Origin: Streptomyces sp. M92 | GTDB lineage: Bacteria > Actinomycetota > Actinomycetes > Streptomycetales > Streptomycetaceae | Direction of reading: 5' to 3' | NCBI RefSeq assembly: GCF_028473745.1 | Contig: NZ_CP101137.1 | Coordinates: forward strand, 310,001-374,000 | DNA: 64,000 nt | In this document: piece by piece, positions 32,584 to 40,216 of the stretch | How the letters are laid out: each line of letters starts with the position of its first letter | Position numbering within the stretch: the stretch's first letter is position 1 | Position numbers and translations under genes: made by a program | Notes under the pieces: model-generated | What the model saw: only the letters and a program-made list of their open reading frames with translations | The model's database searches: none | What the model was told of the DNA's origin: nothing

Positions 32584-34542
32584 TCAGGGTTTGAAGGTGA
32601 CCGGGAGGTTCGCGGGGGCGGCCCCGGTCGGCGGGACCTGGAGGGTCTTCAGGGCGAACTCCATGACCTGCTTGTAGATGGGGCCGCAGATCTGACCGCC
32701 GAAGTAACTGCCCTCCGTGGCGTTCTGGATGGCGCAGTAGACGGTGACCCGCGGCTTGTCGGCGGGGGCGAACCCGGCGAACGACGACGTGTAGCCGTGG
32801 TACTTGCCGGTGGCCGGATCCACTCGGTTGGCCGTGCCGGTCTTGCCCGCGACGCGGTAGCCGGCGATCTGCGCCTTGTTGCCGGTGCCCTCCTCGTCGT
32901 CGACCACGGACTCCAGCATCCGCGCGAGGGTCTTCGCGGTCTTCTCGCTGATCACGCGGGTCTTCTCCGGTTCGGGGGCCGGGGTGAAGCGGCCGTCCTC
33001 CCCCTTGGTGCCGCGTACGAGCGTGGGTTCGACGCGAACGCCGCCGTTGGCGACGGTCGAGTAGACGGAGGCCGCCTGGAGCGCGTTGATGGAGACGCCC
33101 TGGCCGAAAGGAATCGTGTACTGCTGCGAGGTCGACCACTGGTCCGGCGGTGCGAGGATGCCCATGGTCTCGCCGGCGAGGCCGAGCCCGCTGTAGCTGC
33201 CGAGGCCGAACTTGCGCATGTAGGAGTAGAGGACCTTGTTGGCCTCCGCCTGCGTCTTGCCCAGCTCGCCGGTGGCCATGATGGTGCCGATGTTGCTGGA
33301 CTTGGCGAGCACGCCGTTGAGCGTGAGGTACCAGGTCGGGTGGTCGACGTCGTCCTTGAAGAGCCGGTCGCCGCGCTTGAGCCGGTTGGGCACGGTGATG
33401 TGGGTCATCGGCGTGGCCGCGTTCTCCTCCAGCACGGCCGCCATCGACAGCACCTTGGCGGTGGAGCCGGGTTCGAAGGCGTCCTGGAGCGCGGCGTTGC
33501 CCAGCGCGTCCGGGTCGGCGTGGGCGAGGTCGCCCGGGTCGAAGCCGGGTGAGTTGGCCATGGCGAGGATCTCGCCGGTGGCGGTGTCCTGGACGATCAC
33601 GTAGCCGCCGTCCGCCTTGGACTTCTCCACCTGCTCGCTGATGGCGTGCTGCGCGGCCCACTGGATGTCGCGGTCGATGGTGAGCTCGACGTCCTTGCCG
33701 GGCACGGCGGGCGTCTCGGTGGAACCGGCGGTGGGCACCTGGCGGCCACCGGACTGGGCGTAGCGGATCTTGCCGTCCTCGCCGGCCAGCGTCTTGTTCA
33801 GCTTCCGCTCCAGGCCGCCGCCGCCCTTGCCGTCGGCGCCGACCCAGCCGAGGATGCCGGCGGCGAGGTCGCCGCCCGGGTACACGCGCTTGCTGCTGGG
33901 GTCGGCGAAGACGCCCGCGAGGACGTTGACCACGGACTTGTCCGTCTCCGCCTTCTTGGCGAGCGCGGTCTTCAGGTCCTTGATCTGGTTCCAGACCTGC
34001 GGGGTCTCCCGCCGGGCGAGACGGACGTAGCGCAGCTCCTTGTTCTCGGGGCGGAGCTGTTCGGCCAGGTCCTTCTGCTCCTTGCCGAGGACCGGCGCGA
34101 GGAGCGCCGCGGCCTGCTCGGGACCGTCGCCGATCTTCAGCTGCTCGCGGGTGAACATCGTGGGGTCGGCGGTGATGTCGTAGGCGTCCACGGTGGTCGC
34201 GAGGGCCACGCCGTTGCGGTCCGTGATGCCGCCGCGTTCGGCGGGCAGGGTGTGGACGACGTAGCGGTTCTGCTCGGCCTTGGCGGTGTACGTGCCGGCG
34301 TCGACGGCCTGCACCTGGAGCAGCCGTACGACGAAGGCGGTCATCACCAGGGTCAGCGCGAGGCCGACCATGCGCAGGCGCGGGCGGGGGCTGCCCAGCC
34401 GGATGGTGCTGGGCGCGGCCTGCCGGGGCGGGCCGGGCCTGCGGGCGGGCCGGGCGCCGGGGCCGGGCTGCCGTCGCGCGCCGGGGCGGACGGGCCTGGC
34501 GGGTCCGGGCACGCGGCGGCGCGGCGGTTCCCTGTCGGACAC
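32584..34542 (-). CDS. ftsI: penicillin-binding protein FtsI (PBP3-type transpeptidase)
   Basis: Class B PBP that crosslinks septal peptidoglycan (652 aa). A Pro/Arg-rich cytoplasmic N-terminus precedes one membrane helix (about 57-78). Next is the dimerisation/pedestal domain (ERGGITDRNGVALA), then the transpeptidase with GSTAK (active Ser near residue 358), SSN (near 414) and KTGTAN (near 565). GTG at 34540-34542 is preferred because AGGTGA, formed by the last codons of ftsL, sits five bases upstream as a ribosome-binding site; a second GTG nine bases earlier overlaps the ftsL stop. Confidence 0.96.
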   Translation of the reverse strand: MSDREPPRRRVPGPARPVRPGARRQPGPGARPARRPGPPRQAAPSTIRLGSPRPRLRMVGLALTLVMTAFVVRLLQVQAVDAGTYTAKAEQNRYVVHTLPAERGGITDRNGVALATTVDAYDITADPTMFTREQLKIGDGPEQAAALLAPVLGKEQKDLAEQLRPENKELRYVRLARRETPQVWNQIKDLKTALAKKAETDKSVVNVLAGVFADPSSKRVYPGGDLAAGILGWVGADGKGGGGLERKLNKTLAGEDGKIRYAQSGGRQVPTAGSTETPAVPGKDVELTIDRDIQWAAQHAISEQVEKSKADGGYVIVQDTATGEILAMANSPGFDPGDLAHADPDALGNAALQDAFEPGSTAKVLSMAAVLEENAATPMTHITVPNRLKRGDRLFKDDVDHPTWYLTLNGVLAKSSNIGTIMATGELGKTQAEANKVLYSYMRKFGLGSYSGLGLAGETMGILAPPDQWSTSQQYTIPFGQGVSINALQAASVYSTVANGGVRVEPTLVRGTKGEDGRFTPAPEPEKTRVISEKTAKTLARMLESVVDDEEGTGNKAQIAGYRVAGKTGTANRVDPATGKYHGYTSSFAGFAPADKPRVTVYCAIQNATEGSYFGGQICGPIYKQVMEFALKTLQVPPTGAAPANLPVTFKP

Positions 34543-34547
34543 TTCCG

Positions 34548-35090
34548 TCACCTGCCGGGGGTCGGGGTCGGGGTGGGCGTCGCCGCGGTGGTGGGGGTGG
34601 CCGCTGGGGTGGGGGTGGGCGGCGTGGTGAGGGCCGGGTCGGGCGGCTCGCCGCCGGGAGAGGCGGTGGCGGGCGGCGCGGTCAGCGCCTCGGGGGCGAT
34701 GACCAGCGGGGTGGCCGGGGTGGGCGCGGGGCTGGGCGAGCCCTTGACGGTGCCGTCGGGGGCGAGGAAGGCGGGGTCGCCGCCGGGCACCATGCCCAGC
34801 TCGCGGGCGCGGCGCTGCAGGGCGCGGGGGGCGGAGTAGGCGTCGATGTCCCGCTGGAGCGCCTGTTCCTCGTCGGTGAGCTCCTTGGTCTGCTGCTTCA
34901 GGTCGTCCAGCTGGAACGAGCCCTCGCTCAGCGCGGAGTTGAGGACGAGGAGCCCGATGAGCCCGCCGCCGAGGAGGACGACCACCAGGAGGACGAAGGG
35001 AGCCCGGGCGGCCTGGCCGCGTCTGCTCCCGGGCGGGAAGAGCTTGGCCAGCCGGGCCGCCCTCCCCTTCAGTTCGGGTTCCCGGCTCAT
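34548..35090 (-). CDS. ftsL: FtsL-type divisome protein with Pro/Thr-rich tail
   Basis: Small bitopic protein (180 aa) linking FtsQ and FtsI. A basic N-terminus, a membrane helix (about 32-53) and a short coiled coil (QLDDLKQQTKELTDEEQALQ, then RALQRRARELGMVP) give the FtsL pattern by position and layout rather than by strong sequence similarity. After about residue 105 the protein continues with a Pro/Thr/Ala-rich low-complexity tail (ATPTTAATPTPTP) that E. coli FtsL lacks. ATG at 35088-35090 has GGGAGGG upstream. Its end supplies the ribosome-binding site of ftsI. Confidence 0.88.
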   Translation of the reverse strand: MSREPELKGRAARLAKLFPPGSRRGQAARAPFVLLVVVLLGGGLIGLLVLNSALSEGSFQLDDLKQQTKELTDEEQALQRDIDAYSAPRALQRRARELGMVPGGDPAFLAPDGTVKGSPSPAPTPATPLVIAPEALTAPPATASPGGEPPDPALTTPPTPTPAATPTTAATPTPTPTPGR

Positions 35091-35116
35091 CGGCCCTCCC
35101 CCCTGCCTCACTCGTT

Positions 35117-36073
35117 TCACCCGATGGACTCCCTGATGCGCTCGGCTCCGCGCAGCCGCGCGGGTGCCGCTCGCCGGTTCTCGGCGATCTCCTCCTCGGT
35201 GGGAAGTTCGGCACCGCGCGTGAGCAGCTTGAGCCGGGGCGCGTAGCGTTCGGGGACGACCGGGAGTCCGGGCGGCGCGGTGTTGGCGGCGCCGGCCGCG
35301 AACACCTGCTTGACCAGGCGGTCCTCCAGGGAGTGGTACGACAGCACGGCGATCCGTCCGCCCACGCCGAGCGCCTCCACGGCGGCCGGGACCGCCCGCT
35401 CCAGGACGGACAGCTCGCCGTTGACCTCGATCCGCAGGGCCTGGAAGGTGCGCTTGGCCGGGTTGCCGCCGGTGCGCTTGGCGGCTTGCGGCAGCGCCGC
35501 GCGGATCAGCTCGACGAGCCGGGCGCTGTTGCTGAACGGCTCCTTCTCGCGTTCCCGGACGATCGCGGACACGATCCGCTTGGCCTGCTTCTCCTCGCCG
35601 TACGCCCGCAGGATGCGGACGAGTTCGCCCGGCGGGTAGGTGTTGAGGACCTCGGCGGCGCTCATGCCGGTCGTCTGGTCCATCCGCATGTCGAGCGGGG
35701 CGTCCTGGGCGTAGGCGAAGCCGCGGTCGGCCTCGTCGAGCTGCATGGAGGAGACGCCGAGGTCGAACAGCACGCCCTGGACGCGGGGGACGCCGAGCCG
35801 GTCGAGCACGTCGGGCAGCTCGTCGTAGACGGCGTGCACCAGGGTGGCGCGCTCCCCGTACGGGGCGAGCCTCTCGCCGGACAGGCGCAGGGCCTCCTTG
35901 TCCCGGTCGAGGGCGATCAGCCGGGCCTCGGGGAAGCGGGCAAGGAGCGCCTCGCTGTGCCCACCGAGTCCCAGCGTGCAGTCGACGACCACGGCGCCCG
36001 GCTCGTTCAGGGCGGGCGCCAGCAGGTCCAGGCACCGCTGGAGCATCACCGGGACGTGTCGACTCTGACTCAA
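35117..36073 (-). CDS. rsmH: 16S rRNA (cytosine1402-N4)-methyltransferase
   Basis: SAM-dependent methyltransferase (MraW) modifying C1402 of 16S rRNA (318 aa). Motifs: [17 protein letters not shown] at the start, [15 protein letters not shown] for [21 protein letters not shown], and [12 protein letters not shown] followed by [13 protein letters not shown]. The start is TTG at 36071-36073 with GAGAGG nine bases upstream; no ATG or GTG gives the conserved beginning. First gene of the dcw operon; mraZ, which precedes it in many bacteria, is absent here. Confidence 0.96.
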   Translation of the reverse strand: MSQSRHVPVMLQRCLDLLAPALNEPGAVVVDCTLGLGGHSEALLARFPEARLIALDRDKEALRLSGERLAPYGERATLVHAVYDELPDVLDRLGVPRVQGVLFDLGVSSMQLDEADRGFAYAQDAPLDMRMDQTTGMSAAEVLNTYPPGELVRILRAYGEEKQAKRIVSAIVREREKEPFSNSARLVELIRAALPQAAKRTGGNPAKRTFQALRIEVNGELSVLERAVPAAVEALGVGGRIAVLSYHSLEDRLVKQVFAAGAANTAPPGLPVVPERYAPRLKLLTRGAELPTEEEIAENRRAAPARLRGAERIRESIG

Positions 36074-36501
36074 GTGGGACGGCCTCTCAGGTCCGGCACG
36101 GCGTCACGCACCGCCGGGTCCCCTCCCGCTCGCTCGTGAAGGGGAGTCCTGCCGGCGCCGGAAGCGTCGGCCGGCCGGGAGCGGGAGGAGGCCGAGCCGT
36201 ACGTACGCGCCGCGCACGTGGGGAGATCTGGTGGGACTTCGCCCAGGTCTCCGGGGTTTTCAGTCCAGCAGGGAGAGCCTCGCCTCCCGCTTCGCGTCAC
36301 TTTAGTCCACCCTGTCGGCCGGTCAATCAACCGGCCTGCGCGTCGCGGAAGCCGGCGTCCGCGAATCGCCGCGGGACGGTACTTCACCCGTGTGGCGGCG
36401 GCCGTGCGGGTCTGTGGAGTGGCTCACAACAAGCCGCGATGGCGTTCTTTGTCCGCCTTCCCGAGGGGACCGGCGCGACGGTGACCAGTAACGTCATGGT
36501 T
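36074..36501. other. 428-base divergent intergenic region upstream of rsmH
   Basis: Holds the rsmH promoter (separate entry) and the upstream region of the carbonic-anhydrase-like gene. TAACGT at 36489-36494, eight bases before the ATG at 36502, could be a -10 for a leaderless message of the latter. I see no further gene; reading frames here show no protein character. Confidence 0.5.
36299..36326 (-). promoter_or_regulatory. sigma-70-type promoter of the dcw operon
   Basis: On the minus strand TTGACC (36326-36321) and TAAAGT (36304-36299) are separated by 16 bases, close to the HrdB-type consensus. It lies about 225 bases upstream of rsmH, the first gene of the division cluster, implying a long leader. 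Confidence 0.7.
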
Positions 36502-37050
36502 ATGACGACTTCTGCATCGGCTCCCACAGGCTCCGAGTCCGCCCCCGCCGGCGGCGGCTCCGTCACCGACCGGCTCGTCGAGGCGAACGGGCGCTATGCC
36601 GACGCGTTCGCCGACCCCGGGATGGACGCCCGCCCCGTCCAGCGCGTCGCCGTCGTGGCCTGCATGGACGCCCGCCTCGACCTGCACCGCGCGCTCGGCC
36701 TCAACCTGGGTGACTGCCACACCATCCGCAACGCGGGCGGTGTCGTCACCGACGACGTGATCCGCTCGCTCACCATCAGCCAGCGGGCGCTCGGCACGCG
36801 CAGCGTGGTCCTCATCCACCACACCAACTGCGGCATGGAGTCCCTCACCGAGGACTTCCGGCACGACCTGGAGCTGGAGGTCGGCCAGCGTCCCGCGTGG
36901 GCGGTCGAGTCCTTCCGGGACGTCGACCAGGACGTCCGGCAGTCGATCGAGCGGGTGCGCACCTCGCCGTTCCTCCTGCACACCGAGGACGTGCGCGGCT
37001 TCGTCTTCGACGTGAAGACGGGCCGGCTGCGCGAGGTCACCCCCGCCTGA
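36502..37050 (+). CDS. beta-carbonic anhydrase-like protein
   Basis: Beta-class carbonic anhydrase family (182 aa) converting CO2 and bicarbonate. The zinc-site residues are Cys54, Asp56 and Arg58 (VACMDARLDL), His107 and Cys110 (LIHHTNCGM); NAGGVVTDDVIRSL is conserved. ATG at 36502 chosen; ATG at 36496 is also in frame. No Shine-Dalgarno is near, consistent with a leaderless transcript. Cytoplasmic. Short relative to plant-type enzymes, typical of the actinobacterial subgroup. Confidence 0.88.
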   Translation: MTTSASAPTGSESAPAGGGSVTDRLVEANGRYADAFADPGMDARPVQRVAVVACMDARLDLHRALGLNLGDCHTIRNAGGVVTDDVIRSLTISQRALGTRSVVLIHHTNCGMESLTEDFRHDLELEVGQRPAWAVESFRDVDQDVRQSIERVRTSPFLLHTEDVRGFVFDVKTGRLREVTPA

Positions 37051-37172
37051 CTCCGGGCGCCGTTGCCGCGCGCAAGCTCCGCAAAGGCCGTAAGGCGCGA
37101 CATATCGCAGCCAGTTGTCCACAGGCGAGTGACACGAATCGGTAACGGCGGCAAGAATGCGGGAAGTGGTGT

Positions 37173-37194
37173 CGTGCGGAACCTTTTCCGCACG
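37173..37194. repeat. 9-bp perfect inverted repeat upstream of the MoxR operon
   Basis: CGTGCGGAA (37173-37181), 4-base loop CCTT, TTCCGCACG (37186-37194). It lies about 105 bases before the MoxR start and 120 bases after the previous gene's stop; either a terminator or an operator. The rest of 37051-37299 has no gene that I can support. Confidence 0.6.
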
Positions 37195-37299
37195 GCGTCC
37201 GTGATGAGGGGTGGGCCGGTCCGCGGTTACGGTGCCGGCCCGGCAAGCTGGGGTACCCCCGCTTCCCAGGGAGCGAGGGGAAAGGCCGAGGAGGGCCGG

Positions 37300-38340
37300 G
37301 TGACGACCTATGACGATCGAGCGAGCCTCACTGACATGACCGCGGTGGTCGAGCGCGTACGCGGTTCGGTGGAGGACGTGATCGAGGGCAAGCCCGAGGT
37401 CGTACGGCTCTCGCTGACCGTGCTGCTCGCCGAGGGACACCTGCTGATCGAGGACGTCCCGGGAGTCGGCAAGACCATGCTGGCCAAGGCGCTGGCGCGG
37501 TCCATCGACTGCTCCGTGCGCCGGATCCAGTTCACGCCGGACCTGCTGCCCTCGGACATCACCGGGGTGTCCATCTGGGACCAGCAGCGCCGGGACTTCG
37601 AGTTCAAGCCGGGCGCGATCTTCGCCCAGGTGGTGATCGGCGACGAGATCAACCGCGCCTCACCGAAGACGCAGTCGGCGCTGCTGGAGTCGATGGAGGA
37701 GCGCCAGGTCACCATCGACGGGCAGACCTACGAGCTGCCCAGCCCCTTCATGGTGGTGGCGACGCAGAACCCGGTCGAGATGGAGGGCACCTACCCGCTG
37801 CCGGAGGCCCAGCGCGACCGCTTCATGGCGCGGGTCTCCATCGGTTACCCCAGCCCGGACGCCGAGCTGCAGATGCTCGACGTGCACGGCGGGGTGAACC
37901 CGCTGGACGACCTCCAGCCGGTGGCGCACGCGGACGAGATCCTGAAACTGATCGAGGCGGTCCGGAGCGTCCACGTCGCGGAGCCGGTCCGGCGGTACGC
38001 CGTCGACCTGGTCGCCGCCACCCGCACCCACCCGGACCTCAGACTCGGCGCCTCACCGCGCGCCACGCTGCATCTGCTGCGCGCGGCGAAGGCGTCCGCC
38101 GCCCTGAGCGGCCGGGAGTACGCGCTGCCGGACGACGTCCAGGCCCTCGCGGTCGCCGTCCTGGCCCACCGCCTGCTGCCCACCGCCCAGGCACAGCTGG
38201 GCCGCCGCACCGCGGAGCAGGTCGTGCAGGAGATCCTGCAGCGCACCCCGGTGCCCGCGGCGCCCCAGCAGCAGACGGGCGGCTACGGCATGGGCCACGG
38301 CATGCCGGCGTACGGTCAGCAGCCGCCGCGGAGGCTGTGA
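37300..38340 (+). CDS. MoxR-family AAA+ ATPase
   Basis: AAA+ chaperone-like ATPase of the MoxR family (346 aa), usually acting with DUF58 and von Willebrand-type partners. Walker A is EDVPGVGKTMLAKA (residues 51-64), Walker B VVIGDEINRASPKTQ, and the sensor region VVATQNPVEMEGTYPLPEAQ. The C-terminus carries a short Gln/Gly/Pro-rich tail. GTG at 37300 follows GAGGAGGG. Its stop overlaps the start of the DUF58 gene (TGATG), so they form an operon with the transglutaminase gene downstream. Confidence 0.94.
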   Translation: MTTYDDRASLTDMTAVVERVRGSVEDVIEGKPEVVRLSLTVLLAEGHLLIEDVPGVGKTMLAKALARSIDCSVRRIQFTPDLLPSDITGVSIWDQQRRDFEFKPGAIFAQVVIGDEINRASPKTQSALLESMEERQVTIDGQTYELPSPFMVVATQNPVEMEGTYPLPEAQRDRFMARVSIGYPSPDAELQMLDVHGGVNPLDDLQPVAHADEILKLIEAVRSVHVAEPVRRYAVDLVAATRTHPDLRLGASPRATLHLLRAAKASAALSGREYALPDDVQALAVAVLAHRLLPTAQAQLGRRTAEQVVQEILQRTPVPAAPQQQTGGYGMGHGMPAYGQQPPRRL

Positions 38341-39707
38341 TGGAAGCCGGGGGGACGGACCGGCCGGAGGACGACCGGGACCAGGGCGGCGGTATCCGCA
38401 CCGCCCTGACGGGTCTGACCACCCGCGGGCGTTCCTTCCTGGCCGCCGGCGTCGCCGCCGCGGTCTGCGCGTACGTCCTCGGGCAGAGCGATCTGCTCCG
38501 CGTCGGTCTGCTGCTGGGCGTGCTGCCCCTGGTCTGCGCGACGGTGCTCTACCGCACGCGCTACCGGGTGGCGGGCAGCCGCCGGCTCTCCCCCGGACGG
38601 GTGCCCGCGGGCAGCGAGGCACGGGTCCACCTGCGCGTCGACAACGTCTCGCGGCTGCCCACCGGCCTGCTGATGCTCCAGGACCGGGTGCCGTACGTAC
38701 TCGGCCCGCGCCCCCGTTTCGTCCTCGACCGGGTCGAGCCGGGCGGCCGCCGCGAGGTGTCCTACCGGGTCCGTTCGGACCTGCGCGGCCGCTATCCGCT
38801 GGGCCCGCTGCAACTGCGCCTGACCGACCCGTTCGGCCTGTGCGAGCTGACCCGCTCCTTCTCGACGTACGACACCCTGACCGTGACCCCGCGGGTGGAG
38901 GCGTTGCCTCCGGTGCGGCTGAGCGGGGAGGCGAAGGGGTACGGCGAGGGACGGCAGCGCTCGCTCGCCCTCGCCGGCGACGACGACGTGATCCCGCGCG
39001 GGTACCGGTACGGCGACGACCTGCGCCGCGTGCACTGGCGGTCCACCGCGCGGTACGGCGAGCTGATGGTGCGCCGCGAGGAGCAGCCGCAGCGCGCCCG
39101 CTGCACGGTGCTGCTGGACACCCGGGGCGGCGCCTTCGAGGGCGCGGGCCCCGACTCGGCCTTCGAGTGGGCGGTGTCGGGCGCGGCGTCCGTGCTGACG
39201 CACATGCTGGAGCGGGGTTTCTCCGTCCGGCTGCTCACGGACACCGGCGACTGGGTGCCCGGCGAGGGCGCCGACGGTTTCGCGGGCGCGAGCCAGGGCT
39301 CGGCCGACGCGGCGGGGCTGATGATGGACTCCCTCGCGGTGATCGACCACTCCGACGGCACGGGCCTGTCCCTGGCGTACGACGTGCTGCGCGGTGGGAA
39401 CGAGGGGCTGCTGGTGGCGTTCTTCGGCGACCTGGACGAGGAGCAGGCGGCGGTGGTCGCCCGGATGCGGCAGCGCAGCGGCGGCGCGGTCGCCTTCGTC
39501 CTCGACCCCGACAGCTGGGCCCGGGATCCGGTCGGCGCACCCGGTCCGTCGGGCAGGAGCGAGGAACGGCTGCGGATGCTCCGCGAGGCCGGCTGGACCG
39601 CCGTGCACGTCCCCCGGGGCGCCTCCTTGGAGGAGCTGTGGCGCCTGGCGGACCGCGAGCGCACCGGCCTGGCGACGGCGAGCGGCGGGGAGGGGGCGGC
39701 CCGATGA
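38340..39707 (+). CDS. DUF58 domain protein
   Basis: MoxR-associated membrane protein (455 aa). Two hydrophobic segments near residues 32-50 and 52-68 are followed by a beta-rich region and the DUF58 core with GDDLRRVHWRSTARYGELMVR; the von Willebrand-like part has TVLLDTRGGAFEGAG. ATG at 38340 shares its A with the MoxR stop; a GTG three bases upstream is possible. Its TGA overlaps the next ATG (ATGA at 39704-39707). Substrate unknown; the operon type is often linked to envelope or complex assembly. Confidence 0.9.
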   Translation: MEAGGTDRPEDDRDQGGGIRTALTGLTTRGRSFLAAGVAAAVCAYVLGQSDLLRVGLLLGVLPLVCATVLYRTRYRVAGSRRLSPGRVPAGSEARVHLRVDNVSRLPTGLLMLQDRVPYVLGPRPRFVLDRVEPGGRREVSYRVRSDLRGRYPLGPLQLRLTDPFGLCELTRSFSTYDTLTVTPRVEALPPVRLSGEAKGYGEGRQRSLALAGDDDVIPRGYRYGDDLRRVHWRSTARYGELMVRREEQPQRARCTVLLDTRGGAFEGAGPDSAFEWAVSGAASVLTHMLERGFSVRLLTDTGDWVPGEGADGFAGASQGSADAAGLMMDSLAVIDHSDGTGLSLAYDVLRGGNEGLLVAFFGDLDEEQAAVVARMRQRSGGAVAFVLDPDSWARDPVGAPGPSGRSEERLRMLREAGWTAVHVPRGASLEELWRLADRERTGLATASGGEGAAR

Positions 39708-40212
39708 GCGAACAGGCGCGGGGAAGCCTGCGGACGTGGGGGCCACCGCTCCCCGACGGCGACGAGCGGACACGGCCGGGGCGATGCGACGCGTCACCGA
39801 CCCGACCACACCACCGCCCGGCAGACCACCGGTGCCACCCCGACAACGACCCGCGGCGGGGAGACGGCTCGACGAGAGAACAAGCACGCCGAACCCCGCT
39901 GACCTACGGGGCACCGCTCCCCGACGGCGACGAGCGGACACGGCCGGGGCGATGCGACGCGTCACCGACCCGACCACACCACCGCCCGGCAGACCACCGG
40001 TGCCACCCCGACAACGACCCGCGGCGAGGAGACGGCTCGACGAAAGAACAAGCACGCCGAACCCCGCCGACCTACGGGGCACCGCTCCCCGACGGCGACG
40101 AGCGGACACGGCCGGGGCGATGCGACGCGTCACCGACAGGACGCCATCACCGCCCGGCAGACCACGGGTGCGCCGCCGCCGCGACGACGGCCGACGGCGG
40201 GGAGGGGACGCG
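39704..40212 (+). repeat. three-copy tandem repeat, unit 168 bp
   Basis: Three head-to-tail copies begin at 39704, 39872 and 40040. Copies 2 and 3 differ at few positions over most of their length; the block CCGACGGCGACGAGCGGACA recurs exactly at 168-base steps (39753, 39921, 40089). The third copy diverges in its second half and is 173 bases long. The first 18 bases of each unit are similar to the start of the transglutaminase gene at 40213 (ATGAGTGGGCGGGCGCGG), so that gene's beginning looks like a fourth unit boundary. 168 is a multiple of three, so frames remain open through the array. Confidence 0.92.
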
Positions 40213-40216
40213 ATGA
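39704..40216 (+). CDS. possible 170-aa protein made of three 56-aa repeats
   Basis: An open frame runs exactly across the tandem repeat. Its ATG overlaps the DUF58 stop (ATGA at 39704) and its TGA overlaps the transglutaminase ATG (ATGA at 40213), and GGGGAGGGGG lies just upstream as a ribosome-binding site. Each repeat would read like PLPDGDERTRPGRCDASPT plus HHRPADHRCHPDNDPRRGDG: hydrophilic, His/Cys/Pro/Arg-rich, without membrane segments. Against coding: codon third positions look less GC-rich than in the neighbouring genes, two other frames are also open, and no family is recognised. Copies 2 and 3 carry ACG where copy 1 has ATG. Confidence 0.35.
   Translation: MSEQARGSLRTWGPPLPDGDERTRPGRCDASPTRPHHRPADHRCHPDNDPRRGDGSTREQARRTPLTYGAPLPDGDERTRPGRCDASPTRPHHRPADHRCHPDNDPRRGDGSTKEQARRTPPTYGAPLPDGDERTRPGRCDASPTGRHHRPADHGCAAAATTADGGEGTR

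Noticed and set aside
39394-40212. Upstream extension of the transglutaminase frame through the repeats
   Set aside because: Overlaps DUF58 in another frame and repeats an Arg/Pro-rich peptide; the ATG at 40213 has a good ribosome-binding site.
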